Shown here in pieces: positions 52,271-60,398 of a DNA stretch of 64,000 nt. The number at the start of each line of letters is the position of its first letter. Within the stretch, counting starts at the first letter, position 1. A model generated the notes under the pieces. It was given only the letters and a program-made list of their open reading frames with translations, was not told the origin of the DNA and made no database searches. Source of the stretch: Caproiciproducens sp. NJN-50 (lineage in GTDB: Bacteria > Bacillota > Clostridia > Oscillospirales > Acutalibacteraceae); assembly GCF_004103755.1 (NCBI RefSeq), contig NZ_CP035283.1:2666001-2730000 (forward strand), in the 5' to 3' direction. A program made the position numbers and the translations under genes.

Positions 52271-52296
52271 CGCGGCAATGTGCCGCGTCCGTTTTT
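52271..52296 (+). terminator. terminator after ybjQ
   Basis: CGCGGCA (52271-52277) pairs with TGCCGCG (52281-52287) around ATG, followed by TCCGTTTTT. Confidence 0.75.
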
Positions 52297-52315
52297 AAAT
52301 GCGGGGAATTATAAA

Positions 52316-53545
52316 ATGAATCAAAAACGGGACTTTCCTAAATTGACCGTCACACAGAAAGCGGAGCGGAGCATTCTTGCGGGACATCCGTGGGTTTACG
52401 GCACGGAGATCACCGGCGGAGATCCGTGCGGGGACGGGGATCTGGCCGACGTGGTCAGCCGGCGCGGCGCGTACCTCGGCACCGGTTTTTACAACTCCCA
52501 TTCGAAAATCAGGGTCCGGCTGATCTCCCGCAACGCGAACGACCGGTTCGACGAGGCCTTTTTCGAGCGCAGGCTGCGCTATGCGTGGGAATACCGTAAA
52601 ACCGTTCTGGAAAAGGACGACCTGGCCTGCTGCCGCATCATCTTTGGGGAAGCGGACCTCTTCCCCGGGCTGACCGTGGACCGGTTCGGGAATATCCTGG
52701 TGGCGCAGACCCTGTCGCTCGGCATTGAGAAAATCAAGCCGATGCTGTTCCGCCTGCTGTACCGCATCCTGACCGGGGACGGACAGAAGATCGACGGCAT
52801 CTACGAGCGCAACGACTCCGGGCTTCGCGATCTGGAAGGGATGAAACAGGGGCGCGGCTTTTTCCCTCTGGACGGGCTGGCGGCGCCGGAATCCGGCAGG
52901 ACTGTCATCCGCGAAAACGGAATCGAATACACCGTCGATTTTGAAAACGGGCAGAAAACGGGGTTTTTCCTCGACCAGAAATACAACCGCAGGGCGGCCG
53001 CCGCCGTCGCGCGCGGCAAAAGGGTCCTCGACTGCTTCACCGACACCGGCAGCTTTGCGCTGAACGCCGCGGCGGCCGGCGCGGCTCGCGTCCACGCGGT
53101 GGACATTTCCGAAAACGCGATCGCAATGGCGGGGGAAAACGCGGAACGCAACGGCCTCTCGGACCGCATGTCGTTTGAAACCGCCAATGTATTCGACCTG
53201 CTCCCCTCCCTGGCCGAAAACGGGAACCGGGAATATGATTTTGTGATCCTTGATCCTCCGGCCTTCACCAAATCCCGGCAGACGGTCGCGAACGCCTCCC
53301 GCGGATACCGGGAAATCAACTACCGGGCGATGAAGCTTCTTCCGAGGGGAGGATACCTCGCGACCTGCTCCTGTTCCCACTTTATGACGGACGAGCTGTT
53401 CCGGGACGTGCTCCGCCGCGCGGCTCTGGACGCCCAGGTGGCGCTTCGCCAGATCGAGGCCAGGCAGCAGGCCCCGGACCACCCGATCCTGTGGAATGTG
53501 CCGGAAACCTCCTACCTGAAATTCTATCTGTTCCAGATTGTCTGA
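52316..53545 (+). CDS. class I rRNA methyltransferase, RlmI-like
   Basis: A 409-residue SAM-dependent methyltransferase with an N-terminal PUA domain (VTQKAERSILAGHPWVYGTEITG ... GAYLGTGFYNSHSKIRVRLIS) and a C-terminal Rossmann domain (VLDCFTDTGSFALNAAAAGAARVHAVDIS, DFVILDPPAFTKSRQ, TCSCSHFMT). RlmI of E. coli methylates C5 of 23S rRNA C1962. The catalytic Cys lies in the TCSCS motif. ATG at 52316 after GGGGA. Confidence 0.88.
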   Translation: MNQKRDFPKLTVTQKAERSILAGHPWVYGTEITGGDPCGDGDLADVVSRRGAYLGTGFYNSHSKIRVRLISRNANDRFDEAFFERRLRYAWEYRKTVLEKDDLACCRIIFGEADLFPGLTVDRFGNILVAQTLSLGIEKIKPMLFRLLYRILTGDGQKIDGIYERNDSGLRDLEGMKQGRGFFPLDGLAAPESGRTVIRENGIEYTVDFENGQKTGFFLDQKYNRRAAAAVARGKRVLDCFTDTGSFALNAAAAGAARVHAVDISENAIAMAGENAERNGLSDRMSFETANVFDLLPSLAENGNREYDFVILDPPAFTKSRQTVANASRGYREINYRAMKLLPRGGYLATCSCSHFMTDELFRDVLRRAALDAQVALRQIEARQQAPDHPILWNVPETSYLKFYLFQIV

Positions 53546-53587
53546 CCCCAGTTTGGCAGGCAACTATTTCCTCCCGGACCGGTCCGG

Positions 53588-53616
53588 TTGTAAAATGCGG
53601 CATTGTGTTCTATAAT
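53588..53616 (+). promoter_or_regulatory. mltG promoter
   Basis: TTGTAA (53588-53593), 17-bp spacer, TATAAT (53611-53616). Confidence 0.6.
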
Positions 53617-53694
53617 AATGTCGATATCTGACGAACGCACAACCGCGTTTTTCATCCGCCCTGTTTCCTTCGAACCGTATTTGGGAGAAAATGT

Positions 53695-54648
53695 ATGCTG
53701 AGAAAAAGAATCTGTCCGTTTCTGCTCGCCGCGCTGTTCGGCTTGCTGACCGCCTGCTCCTCCGGTCAGGGGAGTTCATCCGCGCCCGTATCGTCGGAAG
53801 GGGACAAGGCAAGTTCGTCTTCCTCCTCCGTGTCTTCCTCTGATTCCGCCCCGGCGTCCTCCTCTTCCTCCGGGGCTGCCTCCAAATCCGCCGCCTCGTC
53901 TTCCGCGGCCAAGACCTCCTCCGCGTCCCCGGCCCAGGAAAAATCGAAGACCGTCAAGGTCACGGTCCCTGAGGGATTTACCCTTCCCCAGATCGCGGCG
54001 AGGCTGGAGGCGAAGGGAGTCTGCCGCGCCGACGATTTCATCAAAGCCGCGCAGACGTACGATTTCAGCTATTATTCCCTTGTCGCCAAAATACCGAACA
54101 GCCCAAACCGCTGTTACAAGCTGGAGGGTTACCTGTACCCCGACACCTATGAGTTTTACACCGACATGAAGCCGCAGGACGCGGTCGGGAAATTCCTTCG
54201 CAGCGCGGAAAGCCAGATCGGAAGCAAATATTCTTATTCCGGCATGACGACGGACCAGCTGATCACGCTCGCCTCCATTATCGAGCGGGAAGCCGACGAT
54301 TCGGATAATATGAAGAAAGTTTCGTCCGTATTCCATAACCGGCTGAAAACAGGCATGATTCTTCAGGCGGACTCGACCCGGGATTACTGCAATCTTTATC
54401 TGGTCCCGAAATTCGGAGACAAGTATAACAAATATTACAATACATACCCCAACCGCAGCCCGGGCCTTCCGATCGGGCCGATCTCCAATCCGGGCGCGAA
54501 CGCCCTTTATGCGGCGGCGCACCCGGCGGACACGGATTATCTGTACTTTGCGACGGGGACGGACCATAATTATTACTACGGCGCCACCCAGCAGGACCGC
54601 GATACGTTGATGGCGAACGCCGGCGTCACGCCGCTCTATGCGGACTGA
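53695..54648 (+). CDS. mltG: endolytic transglycosylase MltG, lipoprotein form
   Basis: A 317-residue YceG-like enzyme that cuts nascent peptidoglycan strands and releases them from the membrane. It has a signal peptide with lipobox LLTACSSG, a Ser/Ala-rich linker (residues 22-84), a LysM-like subdomain (VKVTVPEGFTLPQIAARLEAKG), then the catalytic part with Glu in LASIIEREADD and YNTYPNRSPGLPIGPISNPG. The lipid anchor replaces the N-terminal membrane helix usual in this family. Confidence 0.92.
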   Translation: MLRKRICPFLLAALFGLLTACSSGQGSSSAPVSSEGDKASSSSSSVSSSDSAPASSSSSGAASKSAASSSAAKTSSASPAQEKSKTVKVTVPEGFTLPQIAARLEAKGVCRADDFIKAAQTYDFSYYSLVAKIPNSPNRCYKLEGYLYPDTYEFYTDMKPQDAVGKFLRSAESQIGSKYSYSGMTTDQLITLASIIEREADDSDNMKKVSSVFHNRLKTGMILQADSTRDYCNLYLVPKFGDKYNKYYNTYPNRSPGLPIGPISNPGANALYAAAHPADTDYLYFATGTDHNYYYGATQQDRDTLMANAGVTPLYAD

Positions 54649-54678
54649 CGAAATCATAAACGGACAGGGTGAAAAAGA

Positions 54679-56100
54679 ATGAATGCGGCAACCGATGCGC
54701 GTAAACAGTTTGAGCGGATGACAGAGACCCCGATCCCCCGTCTGATCTGTTCCCTCGCGGGACCGACGATGGTCAGCATGCTGATCTCGGCCGGCTACAA
54801 TCTCGCGGATACTTATTTCGTCGGCCAGCTCGGCACCAGCGCCACTGGAGCGGTCGGCGTCGTGTTTTCCCTAATGGCGATCATTCAGGCTCTGGGATTC
54901 ATGCTGGGCATGGGGTCCGGCGGAGTCATTTCCCGATTTCTGGGGCAAAAGAGAAACACGGAGGCCGCTCAGGCCGCCTCCACCGCCTTTTTCACGGCGA
55001 TTGCCGTCGGCTTTCTCATCATGATTCCAGGGCTGATTTTCAGCGACGGCCTGATGCGTCTGCTGGGCGCGACGGATACCATCCTCCCCTACGCGCAAAA
55101 CTATGCGCAGTATATTCTTTACGGCGCTCCGATCATGTGCGCAACCTTTGTCATGAACAACGACCTTCGCGCCGAGGGAAAAGCGTTTTTTTCCATGATC
55201 GGCATCGCAACCGGCTGTGTTTTGAATGTGTTTCTCGACCCCCTGATGATCTTCACTTTTCATCTGGGCATCGCGGGCGCGGCGATTGCCACCGTAATCG
55301 GTCAATCCGTCAGTTTCGTCATCCTGATTTTCAATTATATCCGCCACCGGACAATTGTCGGAATCAGCGCGAAATATTTCTCATACAAATGGAGTATGCA
55401 TTGGGAGATTCTGAGGACCGGGATGCCGTCCTTCTTCCGGCAGGGACTTGCCAGCATCGCGACCATCGCCCTGAACGTTTCCGCCGCATTTTACGGCGAC
55501 GCCGCCGTCGCGGCCATGTCGATCGTCGGCCGCTCCTTTTTCTTCATTCTCTCCGCTCTGCTCGGCTTTGGCCAGGGATTTCAGCCGGTCGCAGGCTACA
55601 ATTACGGCGCAAAATGCTACGCCCGCCTGAAGCAGGCATACTGGTTCTGTCTGCGGGTCGGCTTTCTCGGCCTGCTTGTCCTGTGTTCCGCCGCGTTTCT
55701 CTTCGCTCCGCAGATCATGGCCATGTTCCGCCGGGACGACCCGCAGGTGATCGCGATCGGCGCGTTCGCATTCCGGGTCCAATGCGCCGTCATGCCGCTT
55801 CAGACCTTCGTTGTCATTTCCAACATGCTGTTCCAGTCCATCGGAAAGGCAAAGCAGGCCACATGGCTGGCCGTTTTGCGGCAGGGGCTCTGTTTTCTTC
55901 CCGCTATTGTGGTTCTGCCGAGGTTCTTCGGAATACTGGGCGTCCAGATCAGCCAGCCGGTGGCGGACTGTTTCACTTTTGTGATCGCGCTGTTCATTAC
56001 CTCCCCGTTCCTGCGGGACCTGAACGGGATGATCCGCTCCGGCAACTGCCCGGAGCCGGCGAAAGAAACCGCGGGGGAAATCGAAAAAAACCAATCTTAA
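54679..56100 (+). CDS. MATE family efflux transporter
   Basis: A 473-residue, 12-helix drug/metabolite:cation antiporter. N-lobe signature is LAGPTMVSMLISAGYNLADTYFVGQLGTSATGAVGVVFSLMA, mid part MNNDLRAEGKAFFSMIGIATGCVLNVFLDPLMIF, C-lobe LLGFGQGFQPVAGYNYGAKCYARLKQA. DinF/NorM-like. It is followed 30 bases later by a Crp/Fnr regulator, which may control it. Confidence 0.92.
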   Translation: MNAATDARKQFERMTETPIPRLICSLAGPTMVSMLISAGYNLADTYFVGQLGTSATGAVGVVFSLMAIIQALGFMLGMGSGGVISRFLGQKRNTEAAQAASTAFFTAIAVGFLIMIPGLIFSDGLMRLLGATDTILPYAQNYAQYILYGAPIMCATFVMNNDLRAEGKAFFSMIGIATGCVLNVFLDPLMIFTFHLGIAGAAIATVIGQSVSFVILIFNYIRHRTIVGISAKYFSYKWSMHWEILRTGMPSFFRQGLASIATIALNVSAAFYGDAAVAAMSIVGRSFFFILSALLGFGQGFQPVAGYNYGAKCYARLKQAYWFCLRVGFLGLLVLCSAAFLFAPQIMAMFRRDDPQVIAIGAFAFRVQCAVMPLQTFVVISNMLFQSIGKAKQATWLAVLRQGLCFLPAIVVLPRFFGILGVQISQPVADCFTFVIALFITSPFLRDLNGMIRSGNCPEPAKETAGEIEKNQS

Positions 56101-56130
56101 AGGGGAAATATCTGCCGGAGGTGTGCCGCC

Positions 56131-56844
56131 GTGTCCCTGAATCAATCGGATCTGACCTTTCTTCGTCAATCTCTCCCGTTTTGGAACCGCCTGACCGAGC
56201 AGGAAAAGAAGCTGGTGGAATCCAACGCGGCGGCGAGGTCCCATCCCGCAGGCAGCAGCCTGCACAACGGCTCGGCAGACTGCGCGGGTCTGTTTATTGT
56301 GAAAAGCGGGCAGGTGCGCACCTTCATTCTTTCGGACGCGGGCCGAGAAATCACCCTGTTCCGCCTGTTTGAAAGAGACATCTGCATTTTCTCCGCCTCA
56401 TGCATGCTGAAGAACATCCGGTTTGACGTATTCATCGAGGCCGTGCAGGACAGCGAGACCATTCTGATCCCGACTTCCGTCTACAATCATCTGAACCAGA
56501 ACTCGCTCGCGGTGTCGGACTATACCAACCAGCTCCTGTCGTCGCGGTTTTCCGACGTGGTATGGCTTATGGAGCAGATCCTGTTCATGAGCTTCGACCG
56601 GCGGCTGGCGATGTTTCTGCTGGAGGAATCGGCTATCAGCGGCGGAGACCTTCTGACGACAACGCATGAGGAAATCGCCAAGAATATGGGGACCGCGCGG
56701 GAAGTCGTAACGCGCATGCTCCGCTATTTCCAGTCCGAAGGGCTGGTGCGGCTTTCCCGCGGAGAGATACGGATCCTCAGCCGGAAAAAGCTGCAGGCTC
56801 TCTCCTCGCAAGCCGCACAAACGCCGGGGCACGGAAAAAGCTGA
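56131..56844 (+). CDS. Crp/Fnr family transcriptional regulator
   Basis: A 237-residue regulator with an N-terminal cyclic-nucleotide-binding-like beta roll (HPAGSSLHNGSADCAGLFIVKSGQVRTFILSDAGREITLFRLFERDICIF) and a C-terminal winged helix (TTTHEEIAKNMGTAREVVTRMLRYFQSEGLVRLSRGEIRIL). No N-terminal Fe-S Cys cluster; a few scattered Cys. The cAMP-binding phosphate cassette is absent. The start is GTG at 56131 after GGAGGTG. Confidence 0.88.
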   Translation: MSLNQSDLTFLRQSLPFWNRLTEQEKKLVESNAAARSHPAGSSLHNGSADCAGLFIVKSGQVRTFILSDAGREITLFRLFERDICIFSASCMLKNIRFDVFIEAVQDSETILIPTSVYNHLNQNSLAVSDYTNQLLSSRFSDVVWLMEQILFMSFDRRLAMFLLEESAISGGDLLTTTHEEIAKNMGTAREVVTRMLRYFQSEGLVRLSRGEIRILSRKKLQALSSQAAQTPGHGKS

Positions 56845-56879
56845 ACGGGCCGCGGGAGAACATTTGACAAACAGAAAGG

Positions 56880-56914
56880 GATCCCTCTTTCCGCCAAGCC
56901 CGGAAAGAGGGATC
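56880..56914. terminator. bidirectional terminator
   Basis: GATCCCTCTTTCCG (56880-56893) pairs with CGGAAAGAGGGATC (56901-56914) between convergent crp-like and rrf2 genes. Confidence 0.85.
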
Positions 56915-56922
56915 AAATTTTA

Positions 56923-57369
56923 TCAAATATAAAACATATAACAGGAATCCTGTTTCTGTCTTTCGGACTCGGACAGAAGGTCCAGCAGCGTAATCTTCCG
57001 AAGGACTTGTTCCACCGACAGATCCAGAACGGAGAAAACGGAATTTTGCATCGCCTTTTCGATATTCCCCGCTTTTTGCTGTACAGACTCCACCGTCTTT
57101 TCAAAAAGGGACTGCTCCAGCGCCCTCAGAATTTCATAGACGAGTATTTCCTGCGGCGGTCTTGACAGCTTGTACCCGCCCTGCGCTCCCTTGATGGCAA
57201 GAACCAGCCCGCCGCGCTTCAGCAGCGAAAACACCTGTTCAAGATAGATTTTTGAGATGCCGAGCCGCTCCGAAAGGCTGATGATGGTGATACAGGCGTC
57301 GCTTCCATATCCCTCCGCCATGCATATCATAGCGGCCAGGCCGTATCTCCCCTTTGAAGAGATTCTCAT
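56923..57369 (-). CDS. cymR: Rrf2 family regulator, CymR-like
   Basis: A 148-residue winged-helix repressor (MRISSKGRYGLAAMICMAEGY, ISLSERLGISKIYLEQVFSLLKRGGLVLAIKGAQGGYKLS, EILVYEILRALE) without the three Fe-S cysteines of IscR. CymR, the cysteine metabolism repressor, matches size and place: it diverges from cysK, whose product is its partner in Bacillus and Clostridioides. ATG at 57369 follows AAAGGAG. Confidence 0.8.
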   Translation of the reverse strand: MRISSKGRYGLAAMICMAEGYGSDACITIISLSERLGISKIYLEQVFSLLKRGGLVLAIKGAQGGYKLSRPPQEILVYEILRALEQSLFEKTVESVQQKAGNIEKAMQNSVFSVLDLSVEQVLRKITLLDLLSESERQKQDSCYMFYI

Positions 57370-57451
57370 AAGAATTCTCCTTTGATCTGCTTCTTATTTC
57401 TATCATATCCAATCCGATTGGGGAAGTCAAGTCCGACCGCCGCAAATCATA

Positions 57452-57528
57452 CTATTTTTCTATTTTTGCTCGGTCTGCATTGACAGGAAACGGAAAAGCG
57501 ACCTATAATGAGACAAAATAGAAAATAG
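57452..57528 (+). promoter_or_regulatory. cysK promoter flanked by inverted A/T repeats
   Basis: TTGACA (57480-57485), 18-bp spacer, TATAAT (57504-57509). CTATTTTTCTATTTTT (57452-57467) lies before it and the near-complement AAAATAGAAAATAG (57515-57528) after it, a candidate CymR operator pair. Confidence 0.6.
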
Positions 57529-57544
57529 CAGAGGTGGGAAATCC

Positions 57545-58471
57545 TTGTTTGCGAAAACTGTTACGGACCTGATCGGAAACACTCCGTTGCTGGAGCTTTC
57601 CAACTATGAACGCAGGCACGGCTTGAACGCGGCCGTTCTCGCGAAGCTGGAATATCTGAATCCGGCCGGAAGCGTCAAGGACCGCATTGCAAAGTCCATG
57701 ATCGAGGACGCTGAGAAATCAGGGCTTTTGAAACCCGGCTCGGTAATCATCGAGCCGACAAGCGGCAACGCGGGAATCGGCCTGGCCTCGGTCGCGGCCT
57801 CAAAAGGGTACCGCATCATTCTGACCATGCCGGAAACCATGAGCGTCGAGCGCCGGAAGCTGCTGGGAGCCTATGGCGCCGAGGTGGTGCTGACCGACGG
57901 GAATCTGGGAATGCAGGGCGCCATCGACAAAGCCGCAGAACTTCAGAAGGAGACGCCGGATTCCTTCCTCCCCGGCCAGTTCACCAACCCCTCCAATCCG
58001 CGCGCTCACTACGATACCACGGGGCCAGAAATCTGGCGGGACACAGAGGGCGGCGTGGATATTTTTATTGCCGGGGTCGGAACGGGCGGAACCGTCACCG
58101 GAGTCGCGCGATACCTGAAGGAAAAAAAGCCGGAAGTGCGCGCCGTCGCGGTGGAACCGGCGGACTCTGCGGTTCTTTCGGGCAAAAAACCCGGCCCGCA
58201 CAAGCTGCAGGGCCTTGGGGCGGGATTCGTGCCGAGAACGCTCGACACCGGATTGTTGGATGAGATCATCCCCGTGCGGGACGAAGACGCCTATCAGACC
58301 GGAAAAGAGCTTGCCCGGTGGGAAGGCATCCTGACGGGAATTTCGTCGGGAGCGGCCGTCTGGGCGGCAAGGCTGCTCGCCCAGCGCCCGGAAAACCGCG
58401 GGAAGCGGATCGTCGCCCTTCTGCCGGACACCGGCGAGCGGTATCTTTCCACGCCGTTTTATTTCGACTGA
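57545..58471 (+). CDS. cysK: cysteine synthase A
   Basis: A PLP-dependent O-acetylserine sulfhydrylase of 308 residues. PLP Lys in NPAGSVKDRIAKSMI, substrate loop EPTSGNAGIGLA, GVGTGGTVTGVARYLKE and the C-terminal SGAAVWAA. The start is TTG at 57545 after GAGGTGGG. It is divergent from cymR and upstream of tcdA. Confidence 0.95.
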   Translation: MFAKTVTDLIGNTPLLELSNYERRHGLNAAVLAKLEYLNPAGSVKDRIAKSMIEDAEKSGLLKPGSVIIEPTSGNAGIGLASVAASKGYRIILTMPETMSVERRKLLGAYGAEVVLTDGNLGMQGAIDKAAELQKETPDSFLPGQFTNPSNPRAHYDTTGPEIWRDTEGGVDIFIAGVGTGGTVTGVARYLKEKKPEVRAVAVEPADSAVLSGKKPGPHKLQGLGAGFVPRTLDTGLLDEIIPVRDEDAYQTGKELARWEGILTGISSGAAVWAARLLAQRPENRGKRIVALLPDTGERYLSTPFYFD

Positions 58472-58485
58472 CTCGGAGGAAATCC

Positions 58486-59301
58486 ATGCTGGACCAATTT
58501 TCCCGCTCTCAGCTTCTGCTGGGCGGCGAGGCCATGAAAAAGATCAAAAACGCATCGGTCGCCGTCTTCGGGATCGGCGGGGTCGGCTCCTATGCCGTTG
58601 AGGCGCTTGCCCGCGCCGGGGTCGGCACTCTCGCGCTGTTCGACGACGACCGCGTCTGCCTGACGAATCTGAACCGCCAGATTCACGCCACTCGCAAGAC
58701 CATCGGGACCCCGAAAGTGGAGGCGATGCGCGACCGGATCCTGGAGATCAACCCGGACTGCCGGGTGGAGCTTCACCAATGCTTTTACACGCCAGATAAT
58801 GCCGGCGAATTCGACCTGTCCCGATACGGCTATGTGATCGACGCGGTAGACACCGTCACCGCGAAGCTGGAGCTGATCGTCCGCGCGAAGCAAGCGGGCG
58901 TCCCGGTGATCAGCTGCATGGGCGCCGGCAACAAGCTGGATCCGACCCGGTTCGAGGTTGCGGACATCTACAAAACCAGCGTCTGCCCGCTCGCGCGGGT
59001 CATGCGCCGGGAACTCAAGGCGCGCGGAGTGAAAAGCCTGAAAGTCGTCTACTCGAAGGAGCCCCCACTTCAACCGATCGACGATTGCGAGATCAGCTGC
59101 CGGAACCACTGCGTCTGCCCTCCCGGCACCCGCAGAAAGTGCACCGAGCGCCGCGCCATCCCGGGGAGCGTCCCGTTCGTCCCTCCGGTCGCCGGAATGA
59201 TCCTCGCCGGAGAAGTTCTCAAGGATCTCGCCGGAATAGGACAGCTTCCGTCCCCGCCGGAAACGGACCCGCGGGAAGGTGCTTCCTCCATAGAACCGTA
59301 A
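58486..59301 (+). CDS. tcdA: tRNA threonylcarbamoyladenosine dehydratase (TcdA/YgdL family)
   Basis: A 271-residue E1-like ThiF-fold enzyme that cyclises t6A37 to ct6A using ATP. It has the nucleotide motif VAVFGIGGVGSYAVEALARAGVG, DDDRVCLTNLNRQIHATRKTIG and GYVIDAVDTVTAKLELI. A Cys cluster near residues 200-216 (DDCEISCRNHCVCPPG) may bind metal, an addition compared with the E. coli enzyme. The ATG at 58486 follows CGGAGG, 15 bases after cysK. Confidence 0.88.
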   Translation: MLDQFSRSQLLLGGEAMKKIKNASVAVFGIGGVGSYAVEALARAGVGTLALFDDDRVCLTNLNRQIHATRKTIGTPKVEAMRDRILEINPDCRVELHQCFYTPDNAGEFDLSRYGYVIDAVDTVTAKLELIVRAKQAGVPVISCMGAGNKLDPTRFEVADIYKTSVCPLARVMRRELKARGVKSLKVVYSKEPPLQPIDDCEISCRNHCVCPPGTRRKCTERRAIPGSVPFVPPVAGMILAGEVLKDLAGIGQLPSPPETDPREGASSIEP

Positions 59302-59302
59302 T

Positions 59303-59331
59303 AAAAAGCTCCGCCCCGCGCGGAGCTTTTT
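59303..59331 (+). terminator. tcdA terminator
   Basis: AAAAAGCTCCG (59303-59313) pairs with CGGAGCTTTTT (59321-59331), just after the stop codon. Confidence 0.9.
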
Positions 59332-59357
59332 CATCGTTTTCGTACGGAAGATTCTGT

Positions 59358-60004
59358 GTTATAATAACCTCACGGCGTAAGCGGAAGCAGAGCTTCCGAC
59401 GCCTGAGAGAACATTGAACCATGATTGGCGGGCCGGTCCTGTTTTCTAAAGCTCTGTGGTTCATGTTATAATAACCTCACGGCGTAAGCGGAAGCAAAGC
59501 TTCCGACGCCTGAGAGAACATTGAAACATGATTGCGGGCCGGTCCTGTTTTCTAAGGCTCTGTGGTTCATGTTATAATAACCTCACGGCGTAAGCGGAAG
59601 CAAAGCTTCCGACGCCTGAGAGAACATTGAACCATGATTGCAGCCCGGACACATTTTCTGCGGCTTCGCGGTTCATGTTATAATAACCTCACGGCGTAAG
59701 CGGAAGCAGAGCTTCCGACGCCTGAGAGAACATTGAAACATGATTGCGGGCCGGACACATTTTCTGCGGCTTCGCGGTTCATGTTATAATAACCTCACGG
59801 CGTAAGCGGAAGCAGAGCTTCCGACGCCTGAGAGAACATTGAAACATGATTGCGGCCCGGTCGCGTTTTATGCGGCTTCACGGTTCATGTTATAATAACC
59901 TCACGGCGTAAGCGGAAGCAGAGCTTCCGACGCCTGAGAGAACATTGAAACATGATTGCGGGCCGGTCCTGTTTTCTAAGGCTCTGTGGTTCATGTTATA
60001 ATAT
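59358..60004 (+). repeat. tandem repeat array 2 (six units plus terminal -10 half-unit)
   Basis: Units start at 59358, 59465, 59571, 59677, 59783 and 59889 (107 bp, then 106 each). The 65-bp core is that of array 1; the loop of the first hairpin is AGA or AAA while its stem is constant. Variable segments group as 1/2/6, 3/4 and 5, and unit 5 carries an array 1-like segment (CGGCCCGGTCGCGTTTTATG). A seventh TATAAT (59997-60002) precedes the glyoxalase gene. Confidence 0.9.
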
Positions 60005-60031
60005 TTAAAATTAGAACAGGGAGGCATTCTT

Positions 60032-60394
60032 ATGAATTCCAGATTTCTGCACACCAACTTTACCGTGCTGAACCTTGACAAAAGCCTGGAGTTTTACAGC
60101 CGCGCGCTGGGTCTGAAGGAAGTCCGCCGCATCACTCCTCCGGACGGGTCGTTCCTCATCGTTTTCCTTGGGGACGGACAGACCGATTACAACCTGGAGC
60201 TGACCTGGTACCGCGACCGCAAAGAACCCTACAATCTCGGCGACAACGAAATCCATCTCGCCGTAAAGGTCCCGGATAAAAAAGCCGCCTACGCCCTCCA
60301 CAAGGAAATGGGATGCATCTGCTACGAGAACCACGACATGAACCTCTACTTTATCTCCGATCCGGACGGGTACTGGATCGAAATTCTGGATTAA
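60032..60394 (+). CDS. gloA: lactoylglutathione lyase / glyoxalase I-like VOC protein
   Basis: A 120-residue VOC protein with the two beta-alpha-beta repeats of glyoxalase I. The four metal ligands can be placed: His in FLHTNFTV, Glu in NLELTWYRD, His in NEIHLAVKV and Glu in GYWIEILD. It would detoxify methylglyoxal as a thiol adduct; the thiol in this organism is not known. It starts at 60032 after AGGGAGG and 30 bases past the last -10 box of repeat array 2. sbcD follows after four bases. Confidence 0.88.
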   Translation: MNSRFLHTNFTVLNLDKSLEFYSRALGLKEVRRITPPDGSFLIVFLGDGQTDYNLELTWYRDRKEPYNLGDNEIHLAVKVPDKKAAYALHKEMGCICYENHDMNLYFISDPDGYWIEILD

Positions 60395-60398
60395 ACCG

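Noticed and set aside
51218..60004. CRISPR array
   Set aside because: Cores of about 65 bp with variable parts of about 40 bp look superficially like repeat-spacer units, but the variable parts are related to each other, recur between units, and no cas gene is present.
51094..60081. Minus-strand open frames inside both arrays encoding MVQCSLRRRKLCFRLRREV
   Set aside because: They are translations of the repeat core itself, lack ribosome binding sites and end at random beyond the arrays.
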